64,000 nt of DNA from Muscardinus avellanarius (lineage: Eukaryota; Chordata; Mammalia; Rodentia; Gliridae), in contig OY726560.1 in the NCBI GenBank assembly GCA_963383645.1, positions 68,635,023 to 68,699,022 on the forward strand. The letters are read 5' to 3'. Positions 37,037 to 48,919 of this stretch are shown here, piece by piece; the stretch's first letter is position 1; the number at the start of each line of letters is the position of its first letter. The position numbers and the translations under genes are program-made. Below the pieces are notes generated by a model. It saw only the letters and a list, made by a program, of their open reading frames with translations, made no database searches and was not told the DNA's origin.

Positions 37037-38269
37037 TGAAAAGTAGATATTTCCAGCAACAGCATAGAAACCCAGAGGATTATCAGAAACTACTTTGAAA
37101 AACTATACTCCAACAAAATGGAAAATCTGGAAAAAATATTGACAACTTTCTAGATAAATACAACCTTTCTAAACGGAGTCAAAAAGATATAGAAAATTTA
37201 AACCAACCAAAAGCAATCAAAAAAATTGAAGAAGCAATAATGTCTACCATCAAACAAAAGTCCAGGACCAGAAGGTTTCCCAAGTGAATTTTATAAAACC
37301 TTTATAAAAGAGATAATTTTAATACTCCTCAATCTAATCCGTGACATATAAAGAAACAGGACTCTCCCAAATACATTCTATGAAGCCAACATTACCTTAA
37401 TACAAAAACCAAACAAAGAGAACCCAGGCCTATATCATTGATGAGCTTAGATACAAAACTGCTAAACAAAATATTAGCAAAAAGCATTCAAAACCACCTC
37501 AAGAAAATTACATGCCATGATCAAGTAGGGTTCATGCCAGTGAGGCAAGGCTGGTTCAACATATATAAAAAAAATCCATGTAATTCATCATATAAACAAA
37601 ACCAAGACAAAAATACATGATCATTTCAATAGACACTGAAAAAGCATTTGACAAAATCCAAAATTCATTTATTCTAAAAGCACTGCAGAGAATCAGTATA
37701 GAAGAAACATGCTTCTACATCATAAAGGCAATCTACAATAGGCCAACATCATATCAAATGGAGAAAAACTGTGAGAATTCTAAAAACAGGAACAAGACAT
37801 GGATGTCCATTATCACCACTCCTTTTTAATATAGCACTTGGGACTAGCCAAAGCAATAAGGCAAGAGAAGAAAATCAAAGAATACAAATAGGAAATGAAG
37901 AACTAAAACTATCACTATTTTCAGATGACATGATACTCTGCATAGAGGACCCAACAAACTCATTCAAAAAGCTTACAGTACTGATCAACAAATTCATCAA
38001 GTGTCTGGATACAAAATAAATCTTAAAAAATCAGAAGCTTTCCTGTATGCCAACTATAAATCCACTGAAAACAAAATCCAGAAAAAACTTCCCCTCAGGA
38101 TATCGCATAAAAATATTTAAGAATAAACTCAGCCAAAGAGGTAAAACTACAAAGAAAATGATAAAACATTGAAAAAATTTGAAAAAGACCTTAGAAGATG
38201 AAAAAAAATCTTCCATGTTGTTTAATAGGTAGAATAAATATCATCAAATGACCATTCTTCCAAAAGTGA

Positions 38270-38486
38270 TTTTTTTTTTGGTGGTACTGGGGGTGGAACC
38301 CAGAGGCTTTCTACCCCCGGGCTATACTCTCAGACCTTTTTTTAATATATATTTTATTTGGAAACAGGGTCTCACTAAGTTGCCGAGAGCCTCACTAAGT
38401 AGCTGAGGCTGGCTTCGAACCCGTGCGATCCTCCTGTCTCAGCTTCCCAAGCATGGCGATTACAAGCATGCGCCACCATGCCCGGC
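38270..38486 (-). mobile_element. B1-dID SINE at a deletion in L1
   Basis: Complete antisense dimer. L1 to its left stops at the equivalent of ~17,620 of the long copy and resumes to its right at the equivalent of ~18,975, so about 1.35 kb of ORF2 is missing at the insertion. No convincing target duplication. Confidence 0.85.
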
Positions 38487-39298
38487 TTACCAAGGTAAGT
38501 AAAATATCAGATGCTCTCCCTTATGTGCAGAAGGTAGGGAGAAAAAGAGTAATAGCATGAACTCTAGATGAAGGAGAAACCAGATGAGCAAATAAGGTGA
38601 CCTGAGGGGGATGGGAGGGTGAAAGAGGAAAATTACCTGATGTGTATGATGTACATTCATCAACATATCAAAGTCAATCACTAAGCCAAACATGAGAGGA
38701 AGGGAAGGTGGAGTGAATGTGGTGGGAACTGAGGAAGGGATAAATGAGTGATGTGTGCATGTATGCCTCTACCATCTTGCACTCCATTAAGATGTATGAT
38801 TACAATGCAACCATAAAAATTTAAAAATAAGTAAATAATTAAGTAAATGCATTCCTAAGTAAATAGAAAATAATGAAACTTGAACTTATCCAAATGATTT
38901 CTTTAATGTTCTGGAATAAGTGCATGATTTACTTTTTACTTTAGAAATTTTTCAGCCATAAGGGACAATTTTTATACATCATATATATTGTTAAGACTTT
39001 TGCTTTTATCTTTGTCAGTCTAACTTTTTACCAATAAACATCCTAATGCTTAAATTTTCATATCAAAATATTTATAAATTCCCTTTTGACTTGATTTCTG
39101 CATTACATATTTTTATCATGTCCACAATAGCAAAAAATTAAACAATATTACATTTATTTCTTTCTTCTTGTACTTTTTGTACAAAGAATATCCCCTCTTC
39201 AATCCATTTTCTTTCTTTTAATCCTGATTGATTTCCCATCATGCCACTTAAAACTACTTGAGTTTATGACTTCTATTGGTATTTTTTACTTGTTTATT

Positions 39299-39533
39299 TA
39301 TTTATTTATTTTTATTTTTATTTTTATTTTTGTGGTACTGGGATGGAACCCAGGGGCATTCTATCTCTGAGCTACACCCTCAGCCCTATTTTTTAGTCCT
39401 TTTATTTTTTGAAATAGGGTTTCACTGAGTTGTAAAAGGCCTTGATAAGTAGCTGAGGCTGTCCATGAACTGTGATCCTCCCATCTCAGCCTCCCAAATG
39501 CTGGGATTACAAATGTGCACCGCCATGCCAGGC
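39299..39533 (-). mobile_element. B1-dID SINE (older type)
   Basis: Antisense; duplication cttgtttatt at 39,289-39,298 and 39,534-39,543. Confidence 0.9.
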
Positions 39534-40469
39534 CTTGTTTATTGTTTATCTCTCTACAGAGGGGACATTTGTTCACTGACACATTATAAGTAACTATGAG
39601 CTTTAATGAAAAGAAAAACTAAATATAAAGTAAATTTTGCTTTAACTTTAATATTTAATATGTATTCTAAATAGTAAGCATCCCACAAATTTTAAGCTGC
39701 ATTTGCAATCTAATAACAAGGATGAGTTAACAAAGCCAGTTCAAGCAAGTTTGTAATATTTATGGATATTATTCTTGTTTTAATAAGGTAGTTAAGCTTT
39801 AAAGGATCCTCATTAGGTTTTCAAGGCTTGATGAGCCTATTTACAAATTCACATTAAGATTTAACAAGTAATTTTAGGAATTCAGCTATTGCAATGTCTA
39901 ATTAAGATGGCTTAAAATAAGATTATATAGCCTAATTAAACTCAATTTTTGTTTACATTGATATTATAAATATATGACAATTTTAATAACTTTTAATGTG
40001 CAATGATTGTACAAATTTTCCCACAAGCCAGAAAATTGTAGCAGCTGAAGCCAATAGGTGGTGTCTGATGAAAACAAATTATTTTATCATCCCCAGCACA
40101 TTCTCCTCTCTCTTTCATGAGCCCCTCTTCTTCCATTTCTTGCTCAAATGCTTTAATTATTTTATGCTATCTTAATATAAATTTATTTGAAAATCTAGAA
40201 AGATATGGTAGGAAAATGTCCATCAACACATATATACAAGTCATATGTAATTTCAAGAGATTCAAAGATCCCTTGAGCTTCATTCCCAGACCATCTAGGT
40301 AGAGGTCATGGACTTTATGTTAGTGTATCTTGTCTTATTTTATTCATTTCTCAGTGTTTCCCTGCAACTGCTTCACTTTGACCAGTACTTAACACATTAG
40401 ATGTTAGCTATGCATACCAAAATGATTGACCCTCTTAGTAAATGTCATACTTAGAAAGGGGGATGACTA

Positions 40470-40684
40470 GAGCTGGGTGCGGTGGCGCATGCTTGTAATC
40501 CCAGTGCTTGGGAGGTTGAGATAGGAGGATTACACAGATTCAAAGCCAGCCTCAGCTACTTAGTGAGGTTCTCAGCAACTTAGCGAGACTCTGTTTCCAA
40601 ATAAAGTATAAAAAAGATCTGGGAGTATAGCCCAGAGGTAGAAAAGCCCCTGGGTTCCACCTCCAGTACCAAAAAAAAAAAGGA
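40470..40684 (+). mobile_element. B1-dID SINE (long-middle type)
   Basis: Complete dimer; gatgacta flanks at 40,462-40,469 and 40,685-40,692. Confidence 0.92.
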
Positions 40685-40724
40685 GATGACTAACAGGCAT
40701 ATTGTTAAATAAAAAGATCCAGGA

Positions 40725-40895
40725 AAATCTGGGCATGGTCTCACCAGTTTGTGAGGACCTCTACCACTTAGTGAGACCTTGTTTCAAAATAAATAATAAA
40801 AATATGGCGGGGAGTATAGCTCAGAAGTAGTAGAATGTCCTTGGGTTCCATCCCCAATACCACACACACACACACACGTACGCACACACACACAG
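40725..40895 (+). mobile_element. B1-dID SINE, internally deleted
   Basis: Head aatctgggcatggtc joins directly to ccagtttgtgaggacctcta; the tail ends in a CA/CG repeat. Confidence 0.8.
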
Positions 40896-42660
40896 TGCAG
40901 GTAAATATTTTGGGTCAGTGTCTACCCATAAGACTTTCCAGGTTTAGTATACAATTGATGTAATTCTCTTTAATCCAAGAGTGAAAACCTAGCATATCAT
41001 CTATCTATTATCCTACATGAAAGGGAAAGTAGCCTATGTAGTAAAGATGTATGATAACAACATCCATCTAAATGACACTTCGACAATAAACAATGGGGGA
41101 ATCTGAGTTAGTGAAAGGTTAAAAAAATAAAGCTACACCCTAAATAACTCTATTTGTGAATATTTCATAGGCTTTATTTTGCAGGTGCTCATGACAGTGC
41201 TTCCTTTTTCATTCCAGAAACATCTACTAATAACTATTTTCCACCAAGTAGCAAGAAAAATGGATGAGGCTGGACTTGAAAATCAAGTTTTCTTTGAGGA
41301 GTCTAGATTATCATTTTGCCTGCTAATGTGTAAGATAAATTACTGTACACATTAATTACTATCTATAGGCAAAAGCTAATATTACAGTTATAGATTTGGG
41401 GGGCATTAAATTTTTTTCTACAAGCCTTTTTTATTCATCTAAATCAAATATAATGTTGTGTGAGAAACTATTATAAAGTCAACAATCCTGCTTTGTATTA
41501 GAAGATGTGAGAAACATAATTTCTAACCCATAGTTACCCCTGTTCCCCTGTTCTTCACATTTAATTCAGATATGTATGCATTTTTCTTGACCTAATAGGA
41601 CACTTAGATAGAACTTCACTACTTTTTCTATCTCATAGGTAACATCTCAATTCATAACTAACAATAAAGAAAAATAAAACTGAAAATAACTTTTCAAGAC
41701 AAATATTTGAGGGAGTCCTTCATGAACTGAGTTTTCTGAGTAAGAGGTTTAACTAGGATTGCAGGAAGCATTCCCTTTAGTTAGTATTTCTGAGGAAAGA
41801 AGTGCTCATTGAAGCTTGGAAGAAACAGAAGCGCTAAGGTTTGCAATAAATAGCTCTGATTATTATTATGATTAAATGAAAGCAAAATGAGAGCTGACAT
41901 TTCTACATTTTACATTTAAGAACTAAATATCTACCAATGAATAAAGATAAAGGTCTTGTGGGCTCCATAAGGCTGATATTAAAAATAAAACTACCCTCAT
42001 TGACAGGTGAAACTGATCTGGCATTTAAGAAAAGAAGATAAATGGATTTTCTTAAATGGTTTTCTTCTCCTTATGCAGGACACTTCAACTATTTGAATAA
42101 TTTAAAAAGTTACTTCTCATGGAAATAAAAGCAATTTTATATATGCCTGAAGCACATTAATGAGCATTCTGAACTTCTTTCCCTCCAGCCAAGTGACAAG
42201 TCAAAGCAAAGATCCCCTGAAAGCTATTACATTGCAGAAAATAGAATTTTTTTTTCCTTGAGAAAAAACTGTTATTGGTTTCTGCTAAATTTAACATAGG
42301 CAATATCAAGCTATTGTGACTATTCTATGTATAGGAAAGAATCATCTGTGTGGTTGGCCAGTGACAATCATGGAAAGTTTAAGTTCTGGTCATATTTTAA
42401 TTGATGAGTCTTCAAATCTCTTTTCTCAGTCTTGTGGAAGCCAGGTCTCCCATAATGCTTTTCATGCCAACTTGAAGCTTTAATTTTTGTTTTGAGTTGT
42501 ACTTACTACAATTAGTTTTACTTAAAAATGGTAATGTTTAATATGCCTTTTCTGATGAATATGATCTGGACATTTTGACATTACTCCTCTTCTATAAGCA
42601 TATGGATGCTTAAGACAAATCTCCTGCCACCATTTTTAAGTTAAAAAAATTATTATACTA
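40896..42660. other. Unique intronic DNA
   Basis: No repeat or coding signal recognised. Confidence 0.45.
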
Positions 42661-42870
42661 GCTGGACACAGTAGCACACACCTGTGATCCCAGTACTTGT
42701 GAGGTTGGGACAGGAGGATCGCAGGTTTCTGGCTAGCCTCAGCAACTTAGCGAGTCTCTCCTCAATATAATGAGACTATTTCAAAATAAATAATAAGATA
42801 GGACTAAAGACATAAAATAGAGGTAGAATGCCTCTGGGTTCAACCCCCAGTAGCATACATATACAAAAAC
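42661..42870 (+). mobile_element. B1-dID SINE, diverged
   Basis: gctggacacagtagcacaca head; tail degraded (aggactaaagacataaaata). Confidence 0.85.
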
Positions 42871-43365
42871 GTCAATATAGTTTTTAAAACTAAACAAATA
42901 AACTATAATTACATTCATAGTCTTCAACTTTAAACTTAAGTGGTTCTAAACAAAGATTTCTCTCTATACTGTGCATTGAATCTACCTCATATAGTCTATT
43001 GTACATTTACTAGTCTTCTTCTCCCTGTATATCTGAAGTGCCCCTTCTTTAATCTTTAATAGAAAAGCCACTTGCAACTCCATATTACAATAGGTCTTGA
43101 CTCAGAGCTTAAGACCATGAAATTATGTTCTGTTTGGTTTTAGTAGCAAAAAGATGATAATCTCCTAAATGTAAGAAAAACATCAAAACCCAAACCCAAG
43201 AGCAAGTCTAGTAACATTTTAATAACAGAGGAATTGATTACTATCTAACTGACAGGCAAAATTATCTGTATTTATCAGATACAACATTATGGTTTTGCAG
43301 TATCTATACATTGTGGAATGGTTAAATCTAGCTAATTTATTTTCATCCTCTATGGAGTCTATCAA

Positions 43366-43520
43366 TATATGCATGTGTGTGTGTGTGTATTTGTGTATAT
43401 ATATTGTGTATGTATACATATATATATATACAATATATATGTGTGTATATATATATTGTGTGTATATATATATAGATAGATAGATAGATAGATAGATAGT
43501 GTGTATATATATATACACTA
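43366..43520. repeat. Compound (TG)n(TA)n(GATA)n microsatellite
   Basis: gtgtgtgtgtatttgtg, several tatatata/gtgtatat blocks, (AGAT)n at 43,473-43,498, then gtgtatatatatatacac. Confidence 0.93.
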
Positions 43521-43612
43521 TGAGGTATTTTATCAGAATTATCCTGTTGGGCTTATTTCCCCCTTACCTCTTGATGACTAATAATAGAATCATAGAAGGC
43601 ATCTGTTCTCAC

Positions 43613-43785
43613 CTTCCCGCAGGGCTGGAACCGCTGTCTTCACTTTCCCATTGATCATTTTTACTTCTTGGAATGGGAGGCTGCAGCATTTCAGCAGCCA
43701 GTGGATCCGCATCATTTTCTTCTCTCCCAATCCATTCCCCAATCACACGAGGCCTCAGAAGAGAAGAGCTAAATGCCACTGTTTC
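43613..43785 (-). CDS. Internal coding exon of an unidentified gene (upstream exon)
   Basis: Seen: reading the minus strand, a pyrimidine-rich tract ending in CAG (43,786-43,787 is the AG) is followed by 173 nt open in one frame and then a GTGAGA donor. The 57 codons begin [13 protein letters not shown] and include [30 protein letters not shown] and [10 protein letters not shown]. Composition is polar and acidic with Pro and Ser, and normal codon use, unlike the AT-rich repeats around it; no repeat family covers it. The exon ends with two nucleotides of a codon (AG), which fits the phase of the exon at 28,817-28,983 (AG + C = Ser). No catalytic motif or membrane segment is visible, so this looks like a disordered linker of a larger protein. 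Inference: an internal exon of a long multi-exon minus-strand gene. I do not recognise the family. Confidence 0.85.
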
Positions 43786-46311
43786 CTGAAGGGAAGAAAA
43801 GAATGTGTTGCCTCAGACAACAGGAAGATGCTCACCAAACCCAAATGTCTCTTTTCTCTGTCTGTAATAGCATAAAACTTTGGTCCTCTCCACCTCTACT
43901 CTATGCTTTGTTTTGTGTGACTTATGCTGATTCATGATTGTCACTGTGATAATGGATCTAGCAGTGAAATCCTGGACTTGGGTTTAGAAAGCCACATGTG
44001 TTTTCTCAGAAAGGAACGGTAGGACCAACATTCATGGTGGAAGAACGAAGGTACTGTAGGGCCCACAAAGTGAAAGAGTATCACTGCTGGGAAGTGGAAA
44101 ATGGTAAATAATATATCTGGAGGAAATTGAGTTGAGATTTGGAGACAAAGACAAGAGGAGACAGGGCCAGAAGAGTGCATCATTTTCAAGGGGAAATATA
44201 TTCAGGATATTTAGGAATACCAATAGAGGTATAAAACAGGGCAATATCAATGACAGGTATATCCTGCTAATTTAAAAAATGTTACTCTCTTTTCATAGAC
44301 TTAAAAGGGGGGACTCATTCAATTTGACAACCTGAATATAATTCAGTGATTAAAATAATATTACATGAGAATACTAAAAACATTTGATTATCAGGGATAG
44401 TTTAAATGAAAATGGGGACATATTAAAAAGCAATGCTTAAACTATGATGCAATTTTATTTAAACATTTATATAAGTTTATGTTTATCATTCATTCACTAA
44501 TTTATTTACTTCTTCATTATCTCATATGTATTAAGACTTACTGTGTACAAAGAACTGCTTAACATACTTGGAAAACAAAGTTAAGACTAAAGTTTAATCA
44601 GTTTTATCTGAATGGGGGAACTACAGGTGATTTTAATTTCTTCACTTATAATTTCCTATATTTTCAATACTCTATGAAAATTATGTACTTAGTTTAATGA
44701 TTTTTAAAATATCTTGGCCAGATAAACACATACTTTGCTTAAATATGTTCAGTGATAAATTTTACTATTAGAGGAGTCTTGAACAATTCATTAAAAATTT
44801 AAACCTTGTGCTCTGAATCTTTATAATTCACATAAATGTTATATAAATTCAGTATACAACACAATTTAAAATGCCATAATAATACATACGATATAACACA
44901 CAGCATACAAATACAATATTAAAAACAGATGACACAAAGCAGGTAGATATTTCAATATTAATTCAGCCTGAAAAATTTAGCAGAGAAATTTTATTAAGAG
45001 TGTTTGTAGAACTTAACAAGTAATCTGGGAAACAAAGTACTCTGATGGATTTCAGTTGTGAAATCATGAAATTCATGTTTTGAAATAACTAGAAAGGAAT
45101 ATTTATCTGCCAATTTTTAATATAATTTGTAGTAAAGACATCAAAATTAACTACATTGGTAAAAGTTGAATTTATATTTATTTTTAAACATTAGGGCAGA
45201 GACATGTTTCAGAATTTTAAAAAAATATATGAATATGCTTCAGAATCTATTTTGGCCTGTTTAACTTTGAAATATTTTCTGATTTAATTTTCTCCAACTA
45301 TAAAATGGAGGACAATAGGATATATAAAACTTGTTGTAGCAAATGAATTGGTAATATGCTGAAATCATAACATTCTGTATATAAGTTAGATGTCATTATT
45401 TAAGAACAGAGGCTCTCTTCAAGCCATTTCTATCCATGCAAGATAGCTGTAAAAAGTAACCAAAATTTTTGGAATGGTCAGGTTGGGTAAGAAGATATGC
45501 TTGGCCATCAATAGGGGCAGAGGAACAGAATAGGAAATTGATGGTGTAAATTTCCACCCTACTAAGTTTTATTTTATTGATAATGTATCAATAATTAATT
45601 CAATGTTTTCAATCATATTTACATAATGAGGTAGAAATGGGCTTGAAGATCTATCCTATAGACTAACAACAGCATAAAAACTGGTTCAAAAAGTAGACAG
45701 CTGCAAGAACAGAAATGAGTGGATTTAGGCACTATAAACAAAATAATGATTTAGCATTTAGAGTTGGGTATGATCAAAAAGTTGAGAACTACAGTGTACT
45801 CCTCTGTTGCTTACTGGGAAATTAAATAAAATGAGAAATATCACTGTTGTTGGAAAGTAGAGCACAGAGAGAATAAATGGCTTGGTATTTAGGATGTTCA
45901 ACTCCAGCTGGCAGCAAAAATTTAATGAGAAATAGCTGACAGGCACAGCAATACAAAGAGCTGCAAACAGGGAGTTAGAAAGTGGCTATTTTACACGTGA
46001 AAATATAGGAATCGACTACTTGTATTTTTCTGAACGAACAAAGCTTCTTATATGTTCATGTTGATGAAAAGCTGGAAGCAAAAGTACTTTCTCTTAACAA
46101 TTTTATATCTCAGAAAATATTATTGAATCTAGCTTATTACATGTAATAGAGCAAAATAGCAGATTTTTCTTTAGGTATATTAGTTAAGACTTGATTAAAC
46201 TAAGTGAAAAACTTCCATATATCTTTCTGAAGGAGAGAACAGTTCTTCACACTACATATATCATACCACAAACATCAATACATTGCAAAAGAAATTTTAA
46301 AATGAAAAGTG
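43786..46311. other. Unique DNA upstream of the 43.6 kb exon
   Basis: Intron-like, AT-rich. Open frames on both strands near 43,941-44,250 lack splice context and look incidental. Confidence 0.45.
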
Positions 46312-46321
46312 AATGCAAAAT

Positions 46322-46324
<3 letters not shown>

Positions 46325-46357
<33 letters not shown>

Positions 46358-46560
46358 TTGGTAGTACTGGGGGTGGAACCCAGAGGCTTTCTACCTCCAG
46401 GCTATACTCCCAAACCTTTTTTACATTTTATTTGGAAACAGAGTCTCACTAAGTTGCTGAAAGCCTCACTAAGTAGCTGAGGCTAGCTTCGAACCTGTGC
46501 GATCCTCCTGTCTCAGCCTCCCAAGCATGGGGATTACAAGCGTGCGCCAACACGTCCAGC
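46325..46560 (-). mobile_element. B1-dID SINE at the 3' end of the composite element
   Basis: Full dimeric SINE read on minus, with a (TTTA)n block at 46,321-46,360 on plus. It lies between the L1 3' end and the 13-bp flanking repeat. tacaaaacatt at 46,561 resembles the flanking tgcaaaatatt, so either the SINE inserted into the element's tail or the flanking duplication has three copies. Confidence 0.8.
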
Positions 46561-46574
46561 TACAAAACATTTTT

Positions 46575-46940
46575 TAAATATATTTTTATTGGTGTATTGT
46601 AGTCAAACATCTCAATGGCACACAAAACTGTGAGGACATACAAGCACACATCATCCAATTAGCCTTTATCCAATCCCCATCCCATTCCCTCCCCCTCCCT
46701 TGATCCCATGCTTGATTTACTGATTGACTTTGATATATTTGTTTAAGTATATCATGTGCTTTAAAGAGATTCCATCTTCCCCCATCTCATCCCCTCTGAT
46801 AGGTCACCTTAATTGCTCCTCCATAGGGCCCTTTCTTCAACTAGATTTCCTCCTATTACCCATTTCTTCCTAGTTTCAGAATATTACGGAAAGCATCTGA
46901 TTTTTTTTATTTTCTGTGATATTTCACTGTGGATGCCACA
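46575..46940 (-). mobile_element. L1 3' end (end of ORF2 plus 3' UTR) of the composite element
   Basis: Read on the minus strand, this aligns by eye with the 3' ends at 18,960-19,290 and 56,790-57,125: aatcagatg...gggtaatagg, then a G-rich tract, atatcaaagtcaatca, gggagggaatgggatgggga, gtgtgcttgtatgtc, and a final caccaataaaa. The match starts about 60 bp before the end of ORF2, directly next to the VNTR. Confidence 0.8.
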
Positions 46941-48221
46941 TTGCAGGCTCCGATCCCACTCTCGAAGGCCCCAGCACTGGCCTCGCCACTCAGAAGGCTC
47001 CAAACCCGGCCTTGCTGGCCCCAGCACCAGCCTCGTCACCTGGCAGACTCTGCTCCCGGCTTCACTGGCTCCAGCACTGGCCTTGCCTCATGGCAAGCTC
47101 GGATCCCAGCCTCGGAAGCCCCAGCACCTGCTTTGCCTTAAGGTAAGGTCCTATCCTGGCCTCCCTAGCTCCAGCAACGGCCTCACCACATGACAGGCTC
47201 CGATTCTGGCCTAGCTGACTCCAGCACCGGCCTTGGCACTCAACAGGCTCCGATCCCGGCCTTGCTGGTGCTGGCACCAGCCTCACCACTCAGCAGGTTC
47301 AGACCCTGTCCTCACTGGCCCCGGCACTGGCCTCGCTGCTTGGCAGGTTCCGATCCCGGCCTCAGTGGCCCCAGCACTGGCCTTGCCTCATGGCAGGTTC
47401 TGATCCTGGCCTTGCTGGCCCCAGCACCGGCCTTGCCACACAGCAGACTCTGATCCCGGCCTCGCTGGCTCCAACACCAGCCTTTGCTCATGGCAGGCTC
47501 CAATCTCGGCCTTGGAGGCCCCAGCTCCGGCTTTGCCTTAAGGAAAGCTTCTATCCTGGCCTCACTAGCTCCAGCAATGGCCTCACCACATGGCAGACCC
47601 CAATCCCAGCCTCGCTGGCCCCAGCCTCAGCAAAACCCCTCAGCAGGCTCTGATCCCAACCTCGGAGGCCCCAGCACCAGCCTTTCCCTCATGGCAGGCT
47701 TTGATCCCGGCCTTGCTGGGCCTGGCACCACCCTCACAATTTGGCAGGCTCCGATCCCAGCCTCGAAGGCCTCAGCACTGGTCTTGCCTCATGGCAGGCT
47801 CCAATCCCCACCTCACTGGTCCCGACACCGGCCTCACCCCTTGGTAGACTCTGATTCCATCCTCAGAGGCCCCAGCACTGACCTTGCCACATGGCAGACT
47901 CCAATCCCAGCCTCAGAGTCCCCAGCACCAGCATTGCCTCCCGGCAGGTTCCAATCATGGCCTCGCTGGCCCCAGCACCAGCCTTACCCCTCAGCAGGCT
48001 CCGATCCTGGCCTCAGAGGCCCCAGCACCAGCCTTGCCTCATGGCAGGTACCAATCCAGGCCTCCCTGGCCCTAGCACTGGCCTCACCACATGGCAGGTG
48101 CCGATCCTGGTCTCACTGGTCTCACTGCCTGGCAGGCTCCTATCATAGCCTCAGAGGCCCCGGCAGTGGCCGTGCTATGCAGCGGGCTCTGGTCTCTGTC
48201 ATTGTGAGCAGGTCATCTACA
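46941..48221. repeat. GC-rich VNTR, ~25 units of 50 bp
   Basis: The unit is caggctccgatcccggcctc / gctggccccagcaccggcct / cgccactcag-like. The landmark (g)gcaggctc falls at 46,946, 46,996, 47,046, 47,096, 47,146, 47,196 and so on with an exact 50-bp step through about 47,650, a 1-bp slip near 47,690, then 50 again. The unit containing gccttaagg recurs 400 bp later (~47,136 and ~47,536) followed by the same neighbours, so 8 units form a higher-order repeat. GC content is far above the rest of the window. Confidence 0.92.
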
Positions 48222-48228
48222 GATGTTC

Positions 48229-48660
48229 CCTTTTTTCTTTTTTCTTTTTTTTTTTTTTTTTTTGGTGGTACTGGGGTTTCTGGAAACCCTTCTACCTCCG
48301 GACTGCACTTCCAGAAACCTATTTATTTATATATATTTTTATTTGGAAACAGGGTCTCTTTTTTTTTTTTGGTGGTGGTACTGGGGTTCCTGGAAGCCCG
48401 TCTACCTCTGGGCTACACTCCCAGACCTATTTTTACATTTTTATTTGGAAACAGGGTCTCCTAAGCCAGCGTGCGTGGCTGGCTTCGAACCCGAGCGATC
48501 CTCCTGTCTCTGCCTCCCAAGCGCGGGGATTACAAGCGTGCGCCACCACGCCCGGCTGGAAACAGGGTCTCTTAAGCCAGTGAGGCTGGCTTCGAACCTG
48601 CATGATCCTCCTGTCTCCACCTCCCAAGTGTGGGAATTACAAGCATGTGCCACCACGCCT
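48229..48660 (-). mobile_element. B1-dID SINE interrupted by a second SINE
   Basis: Antisense SINE whose 3' tail lies at 48,235-48,360 and head at 48,574-48,660, split by the copy at 48,361-48,556. Flanking repeat gatgttc at 48,222-48,228 and 48,661-48,667. It separates the VNTR from the A unit of the composite element. Confidence 0.85.
48361..48556 (-). mobile_element. B1-dID SINE nested in another SINE
   Basis: Complete antisense SINE with a perfect 17-bp target duplication, tggaaacagggtctctt, at 48,344-48,360 and 48,557-48,573. It belongs to the short-middle type (ctaagccagcgtgcgtggctggc). Little divergence, so probably recent. Confidence 0.9.
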
Positions 48661-48679
48661 GATGTTCTTCCATTTTTTT

Positions 48680-48919
48680 TTTTTAATATGAGAAATGAGT
48701 ACATGTCTTTTGCAAAAGCTGGGACCCTGAATACCTAGCAGCTATGAATTTTGTCTCCCCTCCAAAGATAGAAGTCCACAGCTTCACTTCAGAGAGCAGG
48801 CTCAGCTGATCCACATTTACCCTGGCCTCCAGCACTGCGCAGAGGAGCACAGTGGCCATGAGGGCTGATGTCTCCCAGAACACACAGCATAGCGGCCCAA
48901 CCCGGCTATGTGGGGCTCC
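48680..48919 (-). repeat. A unit, copy 1, of the composite element
   Basis: Shares an extended match with 49,804-50,040: atgaattttgtctcccctcc versus atgaattttatctcccctcc, then agcatagtggcc-type sequence. The two A units bracket the five monomers, giving a larger duplicated architecture. Confidence 0.55.

Larger units (their letters stand above)
35027..38830 (+). mobile_element. L1 with inverted 5' segment (twin-priming type)
   Basis: 35,027-35,525 is antisense and matches 15,190-15,700 of the long L1; 35,530 onward is sense and resumes at the equivalent of ~15,705. The inverted piece thus covers exactly the stretch upstream of the sense piece, as twin priming predicts. Sense part: ORF2 endonuclease to RT (LSLFSDDMIL at ~37,910, Ser in place of the usual Ala), SINEs at 36,341 and 36,797, an SINE plus deletion at 38,270, then the 3' UTR to ~38,830. 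Confidence 0.85.
28984..43612 (-). other. Intron between the two coding exons (14.6 kb)
   Basis: Bounded by GTGAGA at the 43.6 kb exon and TTTCTTCAG at the 29.0 kb exon. It contains about 15 SINEs, an ancient antisense L1, a MaLR LTR and a 5'-inverted L1 in sense to the window (antisense to the gene). The phases of the two flanking exons agree across it. Confidence 0.7.

Noticed and set aside
47484..48464. 326-codon plus-strand open frame rich in Pro, Ser and Ala
   Set aside because: It lies in the 50-bp VNTR and runs on into antisense SINEs. Because 50 is not a multiple of three, all frames cycle through the same low-stop sequence, so several overlapping frames are open. No gene context.
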